A DNA stretch of 64,000 bases from Astropecten irregularis (taxonomy: Eukaryota; Echinodermata; Asteroidea; Paxillosida; Astropectinidae): the NCBI GenBank assembly GCA_963971285.1, contig OZ020250.1, positions 7,548,499 through 7,612,498 on the forward strand. The letters are read 5' to 3'. The notes under the pieces were generated by a model, which worked only from the letters and a program-made list of their open reading frames with translations, was not told the origin of the DNA and did no database searches. How positions within the stretch are numbered: position 1 is the first letter of the stretch; every line of letters starts with the position of its first letter. Position numbers and translations under genes: made by a program. This document shows, in pieces, positions 35,001 to 47,000 of the stretch.

Positions 35001-38000
35001 GTGATGAAACTGTAAAGTCTTTTAACCTTTTCATTCAAAAATTTACATTAGTTTTAAACCGTACCATTTTATGTAGTTTCAAAATAATATGCACCAAAGC
35101 CATACTTGTCAGTAAGCTGTAAAACTCAATTCTGCAATCTGCCAATGAGTGATGGTGGCATAACTTAAATTATAAAGGCATCATTCAAAGTTCCCTAATA
35201 CTCTCAGTGAACTGAAATACAGTTTGTGAATACATGTACTTTCATGCACATTTACGTTAATGACAGAAAATTAATGTCATTGCTGGTAAATTACTACATA
35301 CAGGACAACAATCTAATGTAACACAGCACGTCAAATTCTAAGCGTAATTTGCTTTTGTACACCCACGATTCGTTGGTGGACTGTGCTATGAGTGGAGAAC
35401 AAGAAAAGAAAAAAAAATGAAAAGTGGGTCTCGATAAGCTGTTAACATGGATTGCAAATATTGATGTAGATGGAGTTCGGAAGGACAAAGCTTACAATAT
35501 TCCAATTCAGAAAACAAATTGACCCATAGCCTATCATTTTTGTAATTTGACATTCATATACATGTACATGCAAACCCAGCTTTACATACAGGGCCTGAAA
35601 TTGAAATTGAAATTAATAAGATAAGGTGTAGTTAAGTTCGATTCCAAAATAAAAATATTTTAGCAAGCATTTGACAAATGGTTGTCCATATCAGGACACC
35701 TTGAACATGATAATATTAATAAACCACCTGTATATGCCACACACTCAAACAACGCCCTCACTGAGGCAAAAACAAGCAGAACACTAATTAAACCACAGCT
35801 GCTTGGTGTAAAAAAGTTAACATGACATTAGCATACCAGCAGTGCTGCACAATAGGCAAGGGTTAAGCATGGGGTCTGTCAAATATCCCTCTCCCTCGAT
35901 GAAAACTCACCTACAGCTTGGCACTGTTTTTTTTTTTTTTATTCATAGCGATCACCAATCTTCGTTACTCCCAATGATTTCAACTCATCAACAGACATAG
36001 AAGGAATCATGGAGGAAGTCACCTTTAAGAAAAACATAATCTTTAGTAAACATGCTGAACACAAGCCACTGAAAAGTGGAATAGTAGTTAGTACTTTAAA
36101 TGAGAAGGGGATAGGAGGTAGAAAACTATTATACTTCACTTAGTTCATCATGGGAACTGTCACTCGAGTCCAGGACACGGCCTCAAGTTGCAATTTTGTT
36201 GACTTGCACTCGACTTAATTAGTCTTGACTTATGTTGGGCAAAAGACTCTGACTTGACGAGTATGACTCAAACTCAACATTAAGTGACATGTAAAATGTA
36301 TTTGCCTTTTAAACAACAATCTTAAAATTGTGTCTATGATTTTACATCACTGAATTATATAAACAGTAAACATGTAGGATTGCAAATAATAACATTTCAG
36401 CATTGATACAAGTAAACTGCCTACAATGTACATCTCTAAGATAGCAACAGCATTGTAAACATAACTATGACTCACGAGGGAAAGAATTCCACTGACGGCC
36501 ATCACTTGTGCACAGACCTTTGGGACGGACAGAGGGCGTTTTGAGAAAAATGGCTTCCACTGCATTCGAAGTGTATAATTGTAGGTCCAAAAAACCCTGA
36601 AAATCTCACTTTTTCGATAAGCTACCCCAGTTTACACACCTGAGATTGAAGTTCATTATGACTTGCATCAAATCAGTTAACTCTTGGAGGAAATAACCAC
36701 CATGTTTCCGTCATGGCCGTCAGTGGAATTCTTTCCCAACTGATTTCGGTGATAACAAAGTAATAAGAAATACAATTATATTTACCCGTAAATTAGGCTT
36801 GCCCTTCACCGACGCGGATGAGCACTGTATACTCAGTGCTTGTGAGAGCATGTGAGAAAAAATCACATGCTTGCTCAGGTGGGATTCGAACCCACGACCT
36901 CCTGCTTACTACTGCAGATGCCTTACCTGCATAGGCCACCGAGCTAGCTGGGGTCTGCAGAGTGAATCGAATCCAATATCGCGGCGGGTACCGCAGTAAA
37001 TCATGAATATTAAATGATTTGGTCGGGAAATAGATAATATGCAAATTAGGCTTGCCCTTCACCAACGCGGATGAGCACTGTATACTCAGTGCTTGTGAGA
37101 GCATGTGAGAAAAAATCACATGCTTGCTCAGGTGGGATTCGAGCCCACGACCTCCTGCTTACTAGTGCAGATGCCTAAAGCCCACCGCACACTATACGAT
37201 CCGACATTCCGACTAGGACCCGACTGGTTTTTGGAAGGATCGCAAAGCATTCTGGGAGTCTTAACCGTGATTGTTCCCAGTCGCAGACCGACTCTGATGG
37301 CCAGTCGACAAGATTTGACTGTCGAATCACGGTTAAGACTCCCAGAATGCTTTGCGATCCTTCCAAAAACCAGTCGGGTCCTAGTCGGATCGTATAGTGT
37401 GCGGTGGGCTTTACCTGCATAGGCCACCGAGCTAGCTGGGGTCTGCAGAGTGAATCGAATCCAATATCGCGGCGGGTACCGCAGTAAATCATGAATATTA
37501 AATGATTTTGGTCGGGAAATAGATAATATGCAAATTAGGCTTGCCCTTCACCGACGCGGATGAGCACTGTATACTCAGTGCTTGTGAGAGCATGTGAGAA
37601 AAAATCACATGCTTGCTCAGGTGGGATTCGAACCCACGACCTCCTGCTTACTAGTGCAGATGCCTTACCTGCATAGGCCACCGAGCTAGCTGGGGTCTGC
37701 AGAGTGAATCGAATCCAATATCGCGGCGGGTACCGCAGTAAATCATGAATATTAAATGATTTGGTCGGGAAATAGATAATATGCAAATTAGGCTTGCCCT
37801 TCACCGACGCGGATGAGCACTGTATACTCAGTGCTTGTGAGAGCATGTGAGAAAAAATCACATGCTTGCTCAGGTGGGATTCGAACCCACGACCTCCTGC
37901 TTACTAGTGCAGATGCCTTACCTGCATAGGCCACCGAGCTAGCTGGGGTCTGCAGAGTGAATCGAATCCAATATCGCGGCGGGTACCGCAGTAAATCATG

Positions 38001-41000
38001 AATATTAAATGATTTTGGTCGGGGAATAGATAATATGCAAATTAGGCTTGCCCTTCACCGACGCGGATGAGCACTGTATACTCAGTGCTTGTGAGAGCAT
38101 GTGATTTTTTCTCACATGCTCTCACAAGCACTGAGTATACAGTGCTCATCCGCGTCGGTGAAGGGCAAGCCTAATTTGCATATTATCTATTTCCCGACCA
38201 AAATCATTTAATATTCATTATTATATTTACCCGGTTTTCAGTCTCCATTTTCGTGAGGAGTGGACGTACAGCATAGCATAGAGCATAACCAGTATGGAGG
38301 TAGAAATCCATGGTATAACACCGCAGTTGTTATTTACCAGCCCGAGGCCGACTAGAGACAAAAAGCAGTCAGTGCACGCAACCACAAATCCACAATGCTG
38401 TGAAACGTTATTGTACAGAGCGTTAGCGAGACGGGTGCGCCAGACTATTTTATTGCCAACGAGCTACCTAGGTTGCTAAAAGAAAAATAAAAAAAAAAAC
38501 GCCTGAGTTGGTTTGCGACTTGGGGCCCAAGCCGTGAAAATTGGCGTCAATATCGGCGTAAATGTTTACGACTTGGGGTCCATGTTGTGAATATTTGCGT
38601 AAATATTGGCGTAAATGTTTACGACTTGGGGCCCAAGTCGTGAATATTGGCGTCAATATTGGCGTAAATATTGGCGACAATATTTACGACTTCGGCCATG
38701 TCGTGAATTTTGGCATCAATATTGGCGTCAATATTTGCGACTTGAGGCCATGTCGAAAATATTGGCGTGAACATTGGCGTAAAAATTTGCGACTTGGGGC
38801 CAAGTCGTGAATATTGGCGTAAATATTTACGACTTGGAGGCTAAGTCGTGAATATTGGCGTCAAAATTGGCGTCAATATTTACGACTTAGGTCACTGTCG
38901 TGAATATTGGCGTGAATATTGGCGTCCATTTTTTCCGACTTGAGGCCATGTCGCAAATATTGGCGTCAATATTGGCGTCAATATTTACGACTTGGGGTCC
39001 ATGTTGTGAATATTTGCGTAAATATTGCCGTAAATATTTACGACTTCGGCCATGTCGTGAATATTGGCATCAATATTGGCGTCAATATTTGCGACTTGAG
39101 GCCATGTCGTAAATATTGGCGTAAATATTTGCGACTTGGGGTAAAAGTCGCGAATATTTGCGTCAATATTGGCGTAAATATTTGCGACTTGGGGNNNNNN
39201 NNNNNNNNNNNNNNNNNNNNNNNNNNNNNNNNNNNNNNNNNNNNNNNNNNNNNNNNNNNNNNNNNNNNNNNNNNNNNNNNNNNNNNNNNNNNNNNNNNNN
39301 NNNNNNNNNNNNNNNNNNNNNNNNNNNNNNNNNNNNNNNNNNNNNNNNNNNNNNNNNNNNNNNNNNNNNNNNNNNNNNNNNNNNNNNNNNNNNNCCGCGA
39401 TATTGGATTCGATTCACTCTGCAGACCCCAGCTAGCTCGGTGGCCTATGCAGGTAAGGCATCTGCACTAGTAAGCAGGAGGTCGTGGGTTCGAATCCCAC
39501 CTGAGCAAGCATGTGATTTTTTCTCACATGCTCTCACAAGCACTGAGTATACAGTGCTCATCCGCGTCGGTGAAGGGCAAGCCTAATTTGCATATTATCT
39601 ATTTCCCGACCAAAATCATTTAATATTCATTATTATATTTACCGGTTTTCAGTCTCCATTTTCGTGAGGAGTGGACGTACAGCATAGCATAGAGCATAAC
39701 CAGCATGGAGGTAGAAATCCATGGTATAACACCGCAGTTGTTATTTACCAGCCCGAGGGCCGACTAGAGACAAAAAGCAGTCAGTGCACGCAACCACAAA
39801 TCCACAATGCTGTGAAACGTTATTGTACAGAGCGTTAGCGAGACGGGTGCGCCAGACTATTTTATTGCCAACGAGCTACCTAGGTTGCTAAAAGAAAAAT
39901 AAAAAAAAAAACGCCTGAGTTGGTTTGCGACTTGGGGCCCAAGCCGTGAAAATTGGCGTCAATATCGGCGTAAATGTTTACGACTTTGGGGTCCATGTTG
40001 TGAATATTTGCGTAAATATTGGCGTAAATGTTTACGACTTGGGGCCCAAGTCGTGAATATTGGCGTCAATATTGGCGTAAATATTGGCGACAATATTTAC
40101 GACTTCGGCCATGTCGTGAATTTTGGCATCAATATTGGCGTCAATATTTGCGACTTGAGGCCATGTCGAAAATATTGGCGTGAACATTGGCGTAAAAATT
40201 TGCGACTTGGGGCCAAGTCGTGAATATTGGCGTAAATATTTACGACTTGGAGGCTAAGTCGTGAATATTGGCGTCAAAATTGGCGTCAATATTTACGACT
40301 TAGGTCACTGTCGTGAATATTGGCGTGAATATTGGCGTCCATTTTTTCCGACTTGAGGCCATGTCGCAAATATTGGCGTCAATATTGGCGTCAATATTTA
40401 CGACTTGGGGTCCATGTTGTGAATATTTGCGTAAAATATTGCCGTAAATATTTACGACTTCGGCCATGTCGTGAATATTGGCATCAATATTGGCGTCAAT
40501 ATTTGCGACTTGAGGCCATGTCGTAAATATTGGCGTAAATATTTGCGACTTGGGGTAAAAGTCGCGAATATTTGCGTCAATATTGGCGTAAATATTTGCG
40601 ACTTGGGGCCAAGTCGTGAATATTGGCGTAAATATTTTCGACTTGGAGGCTAAGTCGTGAATATTGGCGTCAAAATTGGCGTCAATATTTACGACTTAGG
40701 TCACTGTCGTGAATATTGGCGTCAATATTGGCGTCAATTTTTTGCGACTTGAGGCCATGTCGCAAATATTGGCGTCAATATTGGGCGTCAATATTTGTTT
40801 GCGATGTCCCTTTAAAGCCACCATACCTTTTCGTATTTACTTGTATTATGATATATCTGGCTTTGTACAGAAACAGTACCTTCATGTCCTGGTTTGCCTG
40901 AGGAATCTTCTACGGAGGTTTATGATGGTAAGCAGTATAGATAATGATTCTGATCAGTATTTTGCATTACATGAAATATCATTTTTGCACTATCTATCAG

Positions 41001-44000
41001 ATGAAATGTTCTGGAGGCAAAATTAATATCATTTCTATAGGCTTTTCAGTTTGTGTTAAAATGTTTATCTAATTTCATTTTGTTGAAAAATATATCAAGT
41101 AATAAACAGCTGCAAACAATCAGCCAAAATAACGACCTGAAACATATAGAATCCTTTGAGTTATGATCGACACGTAATGATCCTGCTAGGATAGAACGCG
41201 TCAGACCCTCCAATTAAACTCCACACATTTTGGTTTATGCTGTAGTTTCATGTTCGTACACACAGCCCTACATTCTGGACCGGCGTAATCCATCTTTTCC
41301 AACGTAATCCAACTATAAGCCGAATGCATCTAACATGTATAATAATACTGGATTTCTGAGACTGGCGATTGATACTGAAAACTAATGTCTTAATCTTTAT
41401 CTTTATATTAACGTATATATGCTTTCATCCGTTGTTTCCTTACCAGATTGTCGTGACTTCTTGCCGTCCGCCTTCAGTAATCCCTTGGTGCCTGGGGTTT
41501 GTTACACCAGCGCCATCAACCAGACGTTTCCCTTCCAGGCGGCTGTGGATTTCTGCCAGTCTCTCCCCAATGGTTCCTGGTCGGTGGTTGACATCGAGGA
41601 CGCCGACGAGAATCTGTTCCTTGAAGTATGGAACAGAGACAATTTTCCGTACGTTCCGGCTTGCAAAGATAATACAAATAGACTTCTAACGATTAGAAAT
41701 AAAAGTGCTCCATCTTGAATTTTAGAAAATGAACACTTTTATGGGAGGTCGCAGGTTTAAATCCCCTGCAGCTTGAATAATGAACATTACATATTAAAAC
41801 TTTGCACTGAGCTCAATTTTAATGATTCAATTAATAATAATAATAATAATAATAATAATCAATACAAGTAATAAACTGCTGCAAACTGCTCATCAGCCAA
41901 AATGACCTGAAATATATCAAATGCTTAAAGTTAGGAGGGCCTGACGCGTTTCGATCCTAGCAGGATCTTTCTCAAAGGCTAAATGACAAAAAAACACAAA
42001 CGTGCAAGTGAAGGAAGCATACATAAAATGGATCAGAGGATATGGACAAAGGGAAGGGGTGGTATGAGAGTCAGGGTGGGTAAGATAGGTCAGACAAAGG
42101 GTGGGGGTCAGGTAGGCAAGATCAAAGGTAACAGACTACAAAAGGGGATTGGAAAGTGTGGTGCTGGGGGTGGGGGATTAACAAAGGAGTTAATTGTAGG
42201 ATTGGAGATCAAGATGGGCAAGCTAAGAGGGAGGAGAGGAATACAAAAATCAGGAGGGATTAGAGAGTACCTGTGGATGAATGAAAAGGAGATAAGTAAA
42301 CAAGAATATTAGTCATTGCCTTCCTGGAGGTTTAGTCCGTTCGGCTGAATAGTGCGTAATTTCTTAATCCAAACTTTCTCCCTGCTCAGCCGGACCAAGT
42401 CCCTGCGGTGGCCAAGTGATTCAATGCCCTGCAAGATCATATCAGAAATTGTATGGTTAGGGAGATTGAAGTGAAAACCCACTGGGGTGTCTGACCTATC
42501 TTACCCACCCTGACTATACCACCCCTTCCCTTTGTCCATATCCTCTGATCCATTTTATGTATGCTTCCTTCACTTGCACGTTTGTGTTTTTTTTGTCATT
42601 TAGCCTTTGAGAAAGATCCTGTTAGGATCGAAACGCGTCAGGCCCTCCTAACTTTAAGCAATAATAATAATCAACAGTTCTTATAGAGCGTATAACACAT
42701 TGCGGGGCAAGTCTCTATGCGCTTAGAAAGTTAGACAAGAAAATAACAAAAAGATGCTGTACATACAATATTCAGAAAAATTACATGGACATATTAAATA
42801 AGTAGGTCTTTATTGTAAGGGAGACTAGGGTTGCTACTGAGAGTGAATAATTATTGATATACAAACTTAAATATGGATGTGAAAATAAGAAACATATAAT
42901 TACAATTTAACCTTTTAATGTTGTTCACACTGTATGCACCCATAGTAAGAATAATTATTACTGGATCGGCCAAAATGATCGGGAGCAAGAAGGCGATTAC
43001 AGGTATACCTCCAGCGGGCAGTGTCCGGTGTATCTCAACTGGGACGGTGTTGAACCGAACGGGGCAGGGAATGAGAACTGTCTTGTCACGAGGAAAAAAA
43101 GCAACGGTCGCTTTCGTGATACTCCTTGCCACGAAGAGTACTTTACTCTCTGCAAACTCAAAACTGGTGGGTTTCGGTTCTTCCTTCCAAATCGTTTTAA
43201 CTTCTTAACTATTATATATCCATAATTGACCGACATACTGGTCTACCTGGGTCATTCAATACCAGGCCATAGCATCTCCTGACCTAATTAATAACTAATG
43301 ATTTCATGTTAATTTTATTGGAATCCCTCAACCTATGTGGCCGGTGTGCATCTCACAATAATATGGAAATTTTCTTTGTTCTGACACCAACTCGTTACCA
43401 TTTTAAGTACTTCAAATTTTCACTTTAGGCCCGTTCATACACAACCAAAAAGTCGCGATTGTTTGCGTCGCGATTTGAATAGCATTTCAAAACCTTTTTT
43501 CGTGGGTGGTCACAAATAATTGCGATTTGAATCGCGATTTAAATCGCACTTATCTTGCGTCTTTTTGCAAAGAATCGCGATCATTTGCCGTGTGAACGGT
43601 TGTGTATAGTTGTGTATATCCAATCATGCAAGGCGCGCGCTGTACGAAGTTCCTGCCACAGCATGTTGTGCGTAACTACCATCGTTCCATTATAATAGAG
43701 ATCCATCGATATTCAGTTCGTCGAGCACGTATCACAGGATTGCGAATATTTGGAAAAGGATAATTTATTTAAACGATGATTTGTGTCCACACACAAACAA
43801 GAAAACGATGAAAAATTACGAAAACAACCTGCCAATAGTTGATACGGTGCTTAAGTTAGAAAACAAATTGCAAGTGGCTACCTATTACCTTTGGCACATT
43901 ACATCTACACTTCAAACTATATTGAACAAAACGTTCATTCCATAATTTCATGGAACTAGATGCTTCATGAGGTGATTGAGGCTGCTTTCATATGTTGGGT

Positions 44001-47000
44001 TTCAGATCCAGAGCCAACGCGAGATCCATTGAAGCGGTGTGATGGCAGTACTCTACCACCTGAGGTGACAGGTAACTTCAAAAAATTATACGAACAACGC
44101 AAATAAAAAAGTGAAAAAGGTAGATATCTCATCGCACATGGTGCCCACTGATTTTAGATATCAGTTTCATTTTCCTTTTTCTCTATTTTGTTTTGCCTTT
44201 AAGCTTGCTCCAACCTCCGTAAGGACGCCTTTGGCAGCGTGGCTAAACCGGGTATGTGCTATTTCATGACGGACCTGGAGCTTACCTGGGAATCGGCCGT
44301 CGACTATTGTCAGGGGGAAGGTTGGTCTCTTGTCGACGTTGAGGACGCCACGGAGAATATAATACTGACTGCCAGACACCGAGATTTCAAACCGTAAGGC
44401 AGATTTTTGTGTAGGGTTAATAGCACATCACAAAACAAGCCAGATATATTACTTACCACATTGCCTTCAACACAAATGCCCTTCTCCATACAATAAAGTC
44501 AACCGCCTTTGTGAAGATAAAACCTTAAGAAAAATGGACTGGAGTCTGTTGCTTAAAAATATTAATTAGTTGTTGTTTTTTGCACAAATCATATGGAAAG
44601 GATATAATAATACTGTCCTAGAATGATGCCTTTTTCATTGAAATACCGTCTTAGGGATTAGCGCAAATGTTTACATATCTTTAAGCCGGTAATCTTACAA
44701 CGTCAGCAAATACAATATCCTTACATCCACAGCTCGAGCTACTACTGGGTTGGTCAGAACGATCGAGAGGTCGACGGAACATGGAAATATTTATCCAATG
44801 ACATGCCCTCTGGTGCCGAGGTGTTCTTGAACTGGTATATACCGGGCGAACCAAACGGCGGAAGAAGAGAGAACTGTATCTGGGTGATGCCTACGGGCAA
44901 GTGGAAGGATGAAGACTGCAACAGGGCCATTTCCTTCATCTGCAAAAAAAACATAGGTCAGATTACACATGTCGGGGAGTTTATTCTGTGGTGTTGTTAT
45001 ACGAAAAAGTATTTGATTAATGAAACTGGTCGAAGCCAACTTTGTGCAAATTTGAACTTTGAGACAAAATCAATGTTGACCTGGTCGTAGGTTTCGAAAA
45101 ACTATAGATACAATCTATAGATATAGATACAATTCACGACTCAAATTAAGACATTATGAAAACAAACAAGAAGACGAACGAATGGACGACTCACATAATG
45201 GTCAAACGGACAAATAAATCCATGGACAAGCAAACAAACAACTACTTACACGCAATCTTGTATGAAAGCTTTGGAAACCCATGTTCATCAGTTTTTCCTG
45301 AAAGTTATAATCAATATTGGAATAAAAGGTGGTTTCACAGTCGCGTATTACAGTAAACGTTCGGCAAACCCAAATGTCACGCTGACAGAAGATTCACATA
45401 ACTTTGATTAAAACAGGAAAGCTTCAATAAAAGTCTTTCGGGTTTTTTTTCATTAACATATAATTTAGCAACTCTACAATTCTGCATTTTCAAAAAAACT
45501 ATGTTTTGAGAGGTGACCCTTGACAATTTTCTGCCCCTCAAAAAATCGTAGATTTTCTTTATAAATTGGACGGTCGAATTTTATAATTGAATTTCCGGTG
45601 GTTTGATAATGACATTTTCGGTCATTTGAATTTTTAAACGTCGAGGTGTTGATGTTGAGCCATCAATGTCATTTGAAAACTTACTTCAGAATCGTACGAA
45701 ACCATACGAAGAAACAAATGTACATCTTGATGTCAATATTAAAAATAACTTTAACAAATATACAAGGATTACCAATAATATTTGGTCAATATTCTTTGGG
45801 GTATAAATTTGAAGACCGAATAATAGCTTCATCATTCTCTTGTCTGTATTTCTATTCACGGGATTTATCCCTGAACAGCTGTACCGTCCATCGAGCCCCC
45901 TACGGGACCCTGTACCAGCATCTACGGTGAAACATTCAGTGACGAGACCCTCAAACCCGGAGTCTGCTACTTGGCGACCAATAATCGGAATGGAGTATTC
46001 CTTGATGCTAGGACCTTCTGTCAGGGACTCGGAAACAACATAGGATGGGATGTCGCTGACATAGAAGATGCGGTGGAGAACCAGCTTATTCAAGATGCAA
46101 TAACTCCACTGAGAGATGCTGGCTTATTGTAAGTAATGAAGAGAAATGACACCTTCATAGCATAAACATTTGGTAGTGATTTGGATATTAATAAATAAAT
46201 GACCACAATGTGGAATTTGCCTGGAATAACAAGTCATGTAGCGGGATTCGAAGCTACGAATACCGTACCTGCACTCTACCAACTGAGCTATCCAGCCATA
46301 CGTCGGTTGTGTCGCTAACAGTCAATTATCTTTGATCGTTTGGCAGTCAGAAGCCTTGAAACCACTCGCCGCGATTTCCAAATTAACATTGAAGATTATG
46401 AGCAATATTATCAATGCTGCAACCTCAGAGAAGGTGTATGAGGGATCATTCTATGAGGATGATGCTTCTTAATCAATATACTCACCAATGACTGGAACAA
46501 AGAGTGAACAAAGAAGAAACGGTATTCCGGAGGTCGCTTATTCCGGCCAACCAGTCATTTTTTGATTTTTCACTATTCGTTGACTTAAAATTATTCCGAT
46601 CAGTTTCCATTATGGTTATTAGATAACAATAAGTAATAATCAGATAATTGACTATTAGGGACACCACAATTACAGGTCTAGTATAGCTCAGTTTATTAGT
46701 AGAGCGCCATTGTGGTATACGTGGACTCTCTGGTTCGAACCATGCTCGATAAAAAAGTTCTCTTTTTAGGTATAGAGTGAATGTTTTTTTTTAGTAACAA
46801 CTGTTAAATTTATATCAGGCTTGCTGATTTGATTGATGTTCATTATTTAGAAAATCCTGTAAAATTTGCAACTCGAAATCCTGCTTGTCACGTCAGATTA
46901 GAATCTTAAATTATCAACGTAAGATAAATATTCGACTTCTTCAGATTCTTCGTTAATAAAATAATTTAGATTTTTCAGATACATGAGGAAAACCGAGTTT

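Larger units (their letters stand above)
33109..40822. mobile_element. 7.7 kb terminal-inverted-repeat element filling one intron
   Basis: The left end GGTGGCTTTAAAGGGACATC and the right end GATGTCCCTTTAAAGCCACC are exact complements and continue into AAATATTGACGCC-type repeats on both sides. Flanking ATACCCTTTT (33096) and ATACCTTTT (40823) may be a 9-10 bp target duplication. Inside are a minisatellite of palindromic units, SINE-like satellite copies, nested MITEs and a sequence gap. No transposase was recognised. Removing it leaves an intron of about 125 bp, close to its paralogues (208 and 149 bp). Confidence 0.78.

Noticed and set aside
36868..37960. Array of functional tRNA genes
   Set aside because: The T-arm is perfect but the acceptor stem does not pair and the units form a regular satellite, so SINE-derived repeat fits better.
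38919..39586. Open frames spanning the N run
   Set aside because: Translation through unknown bases is meaningless; the flanks are satellite.
36790..40604. CRISPR-like array
   Set aside because: Regular repeats exist, but the spacers are the repeat itself and the DNA is animal nuclear.
42483..42515. Extending the Penelope-like endonuclease frame further upstream
   Set aside because: A stop codon occurs just upstream within the inverted arm, so the fragment is truncated there.
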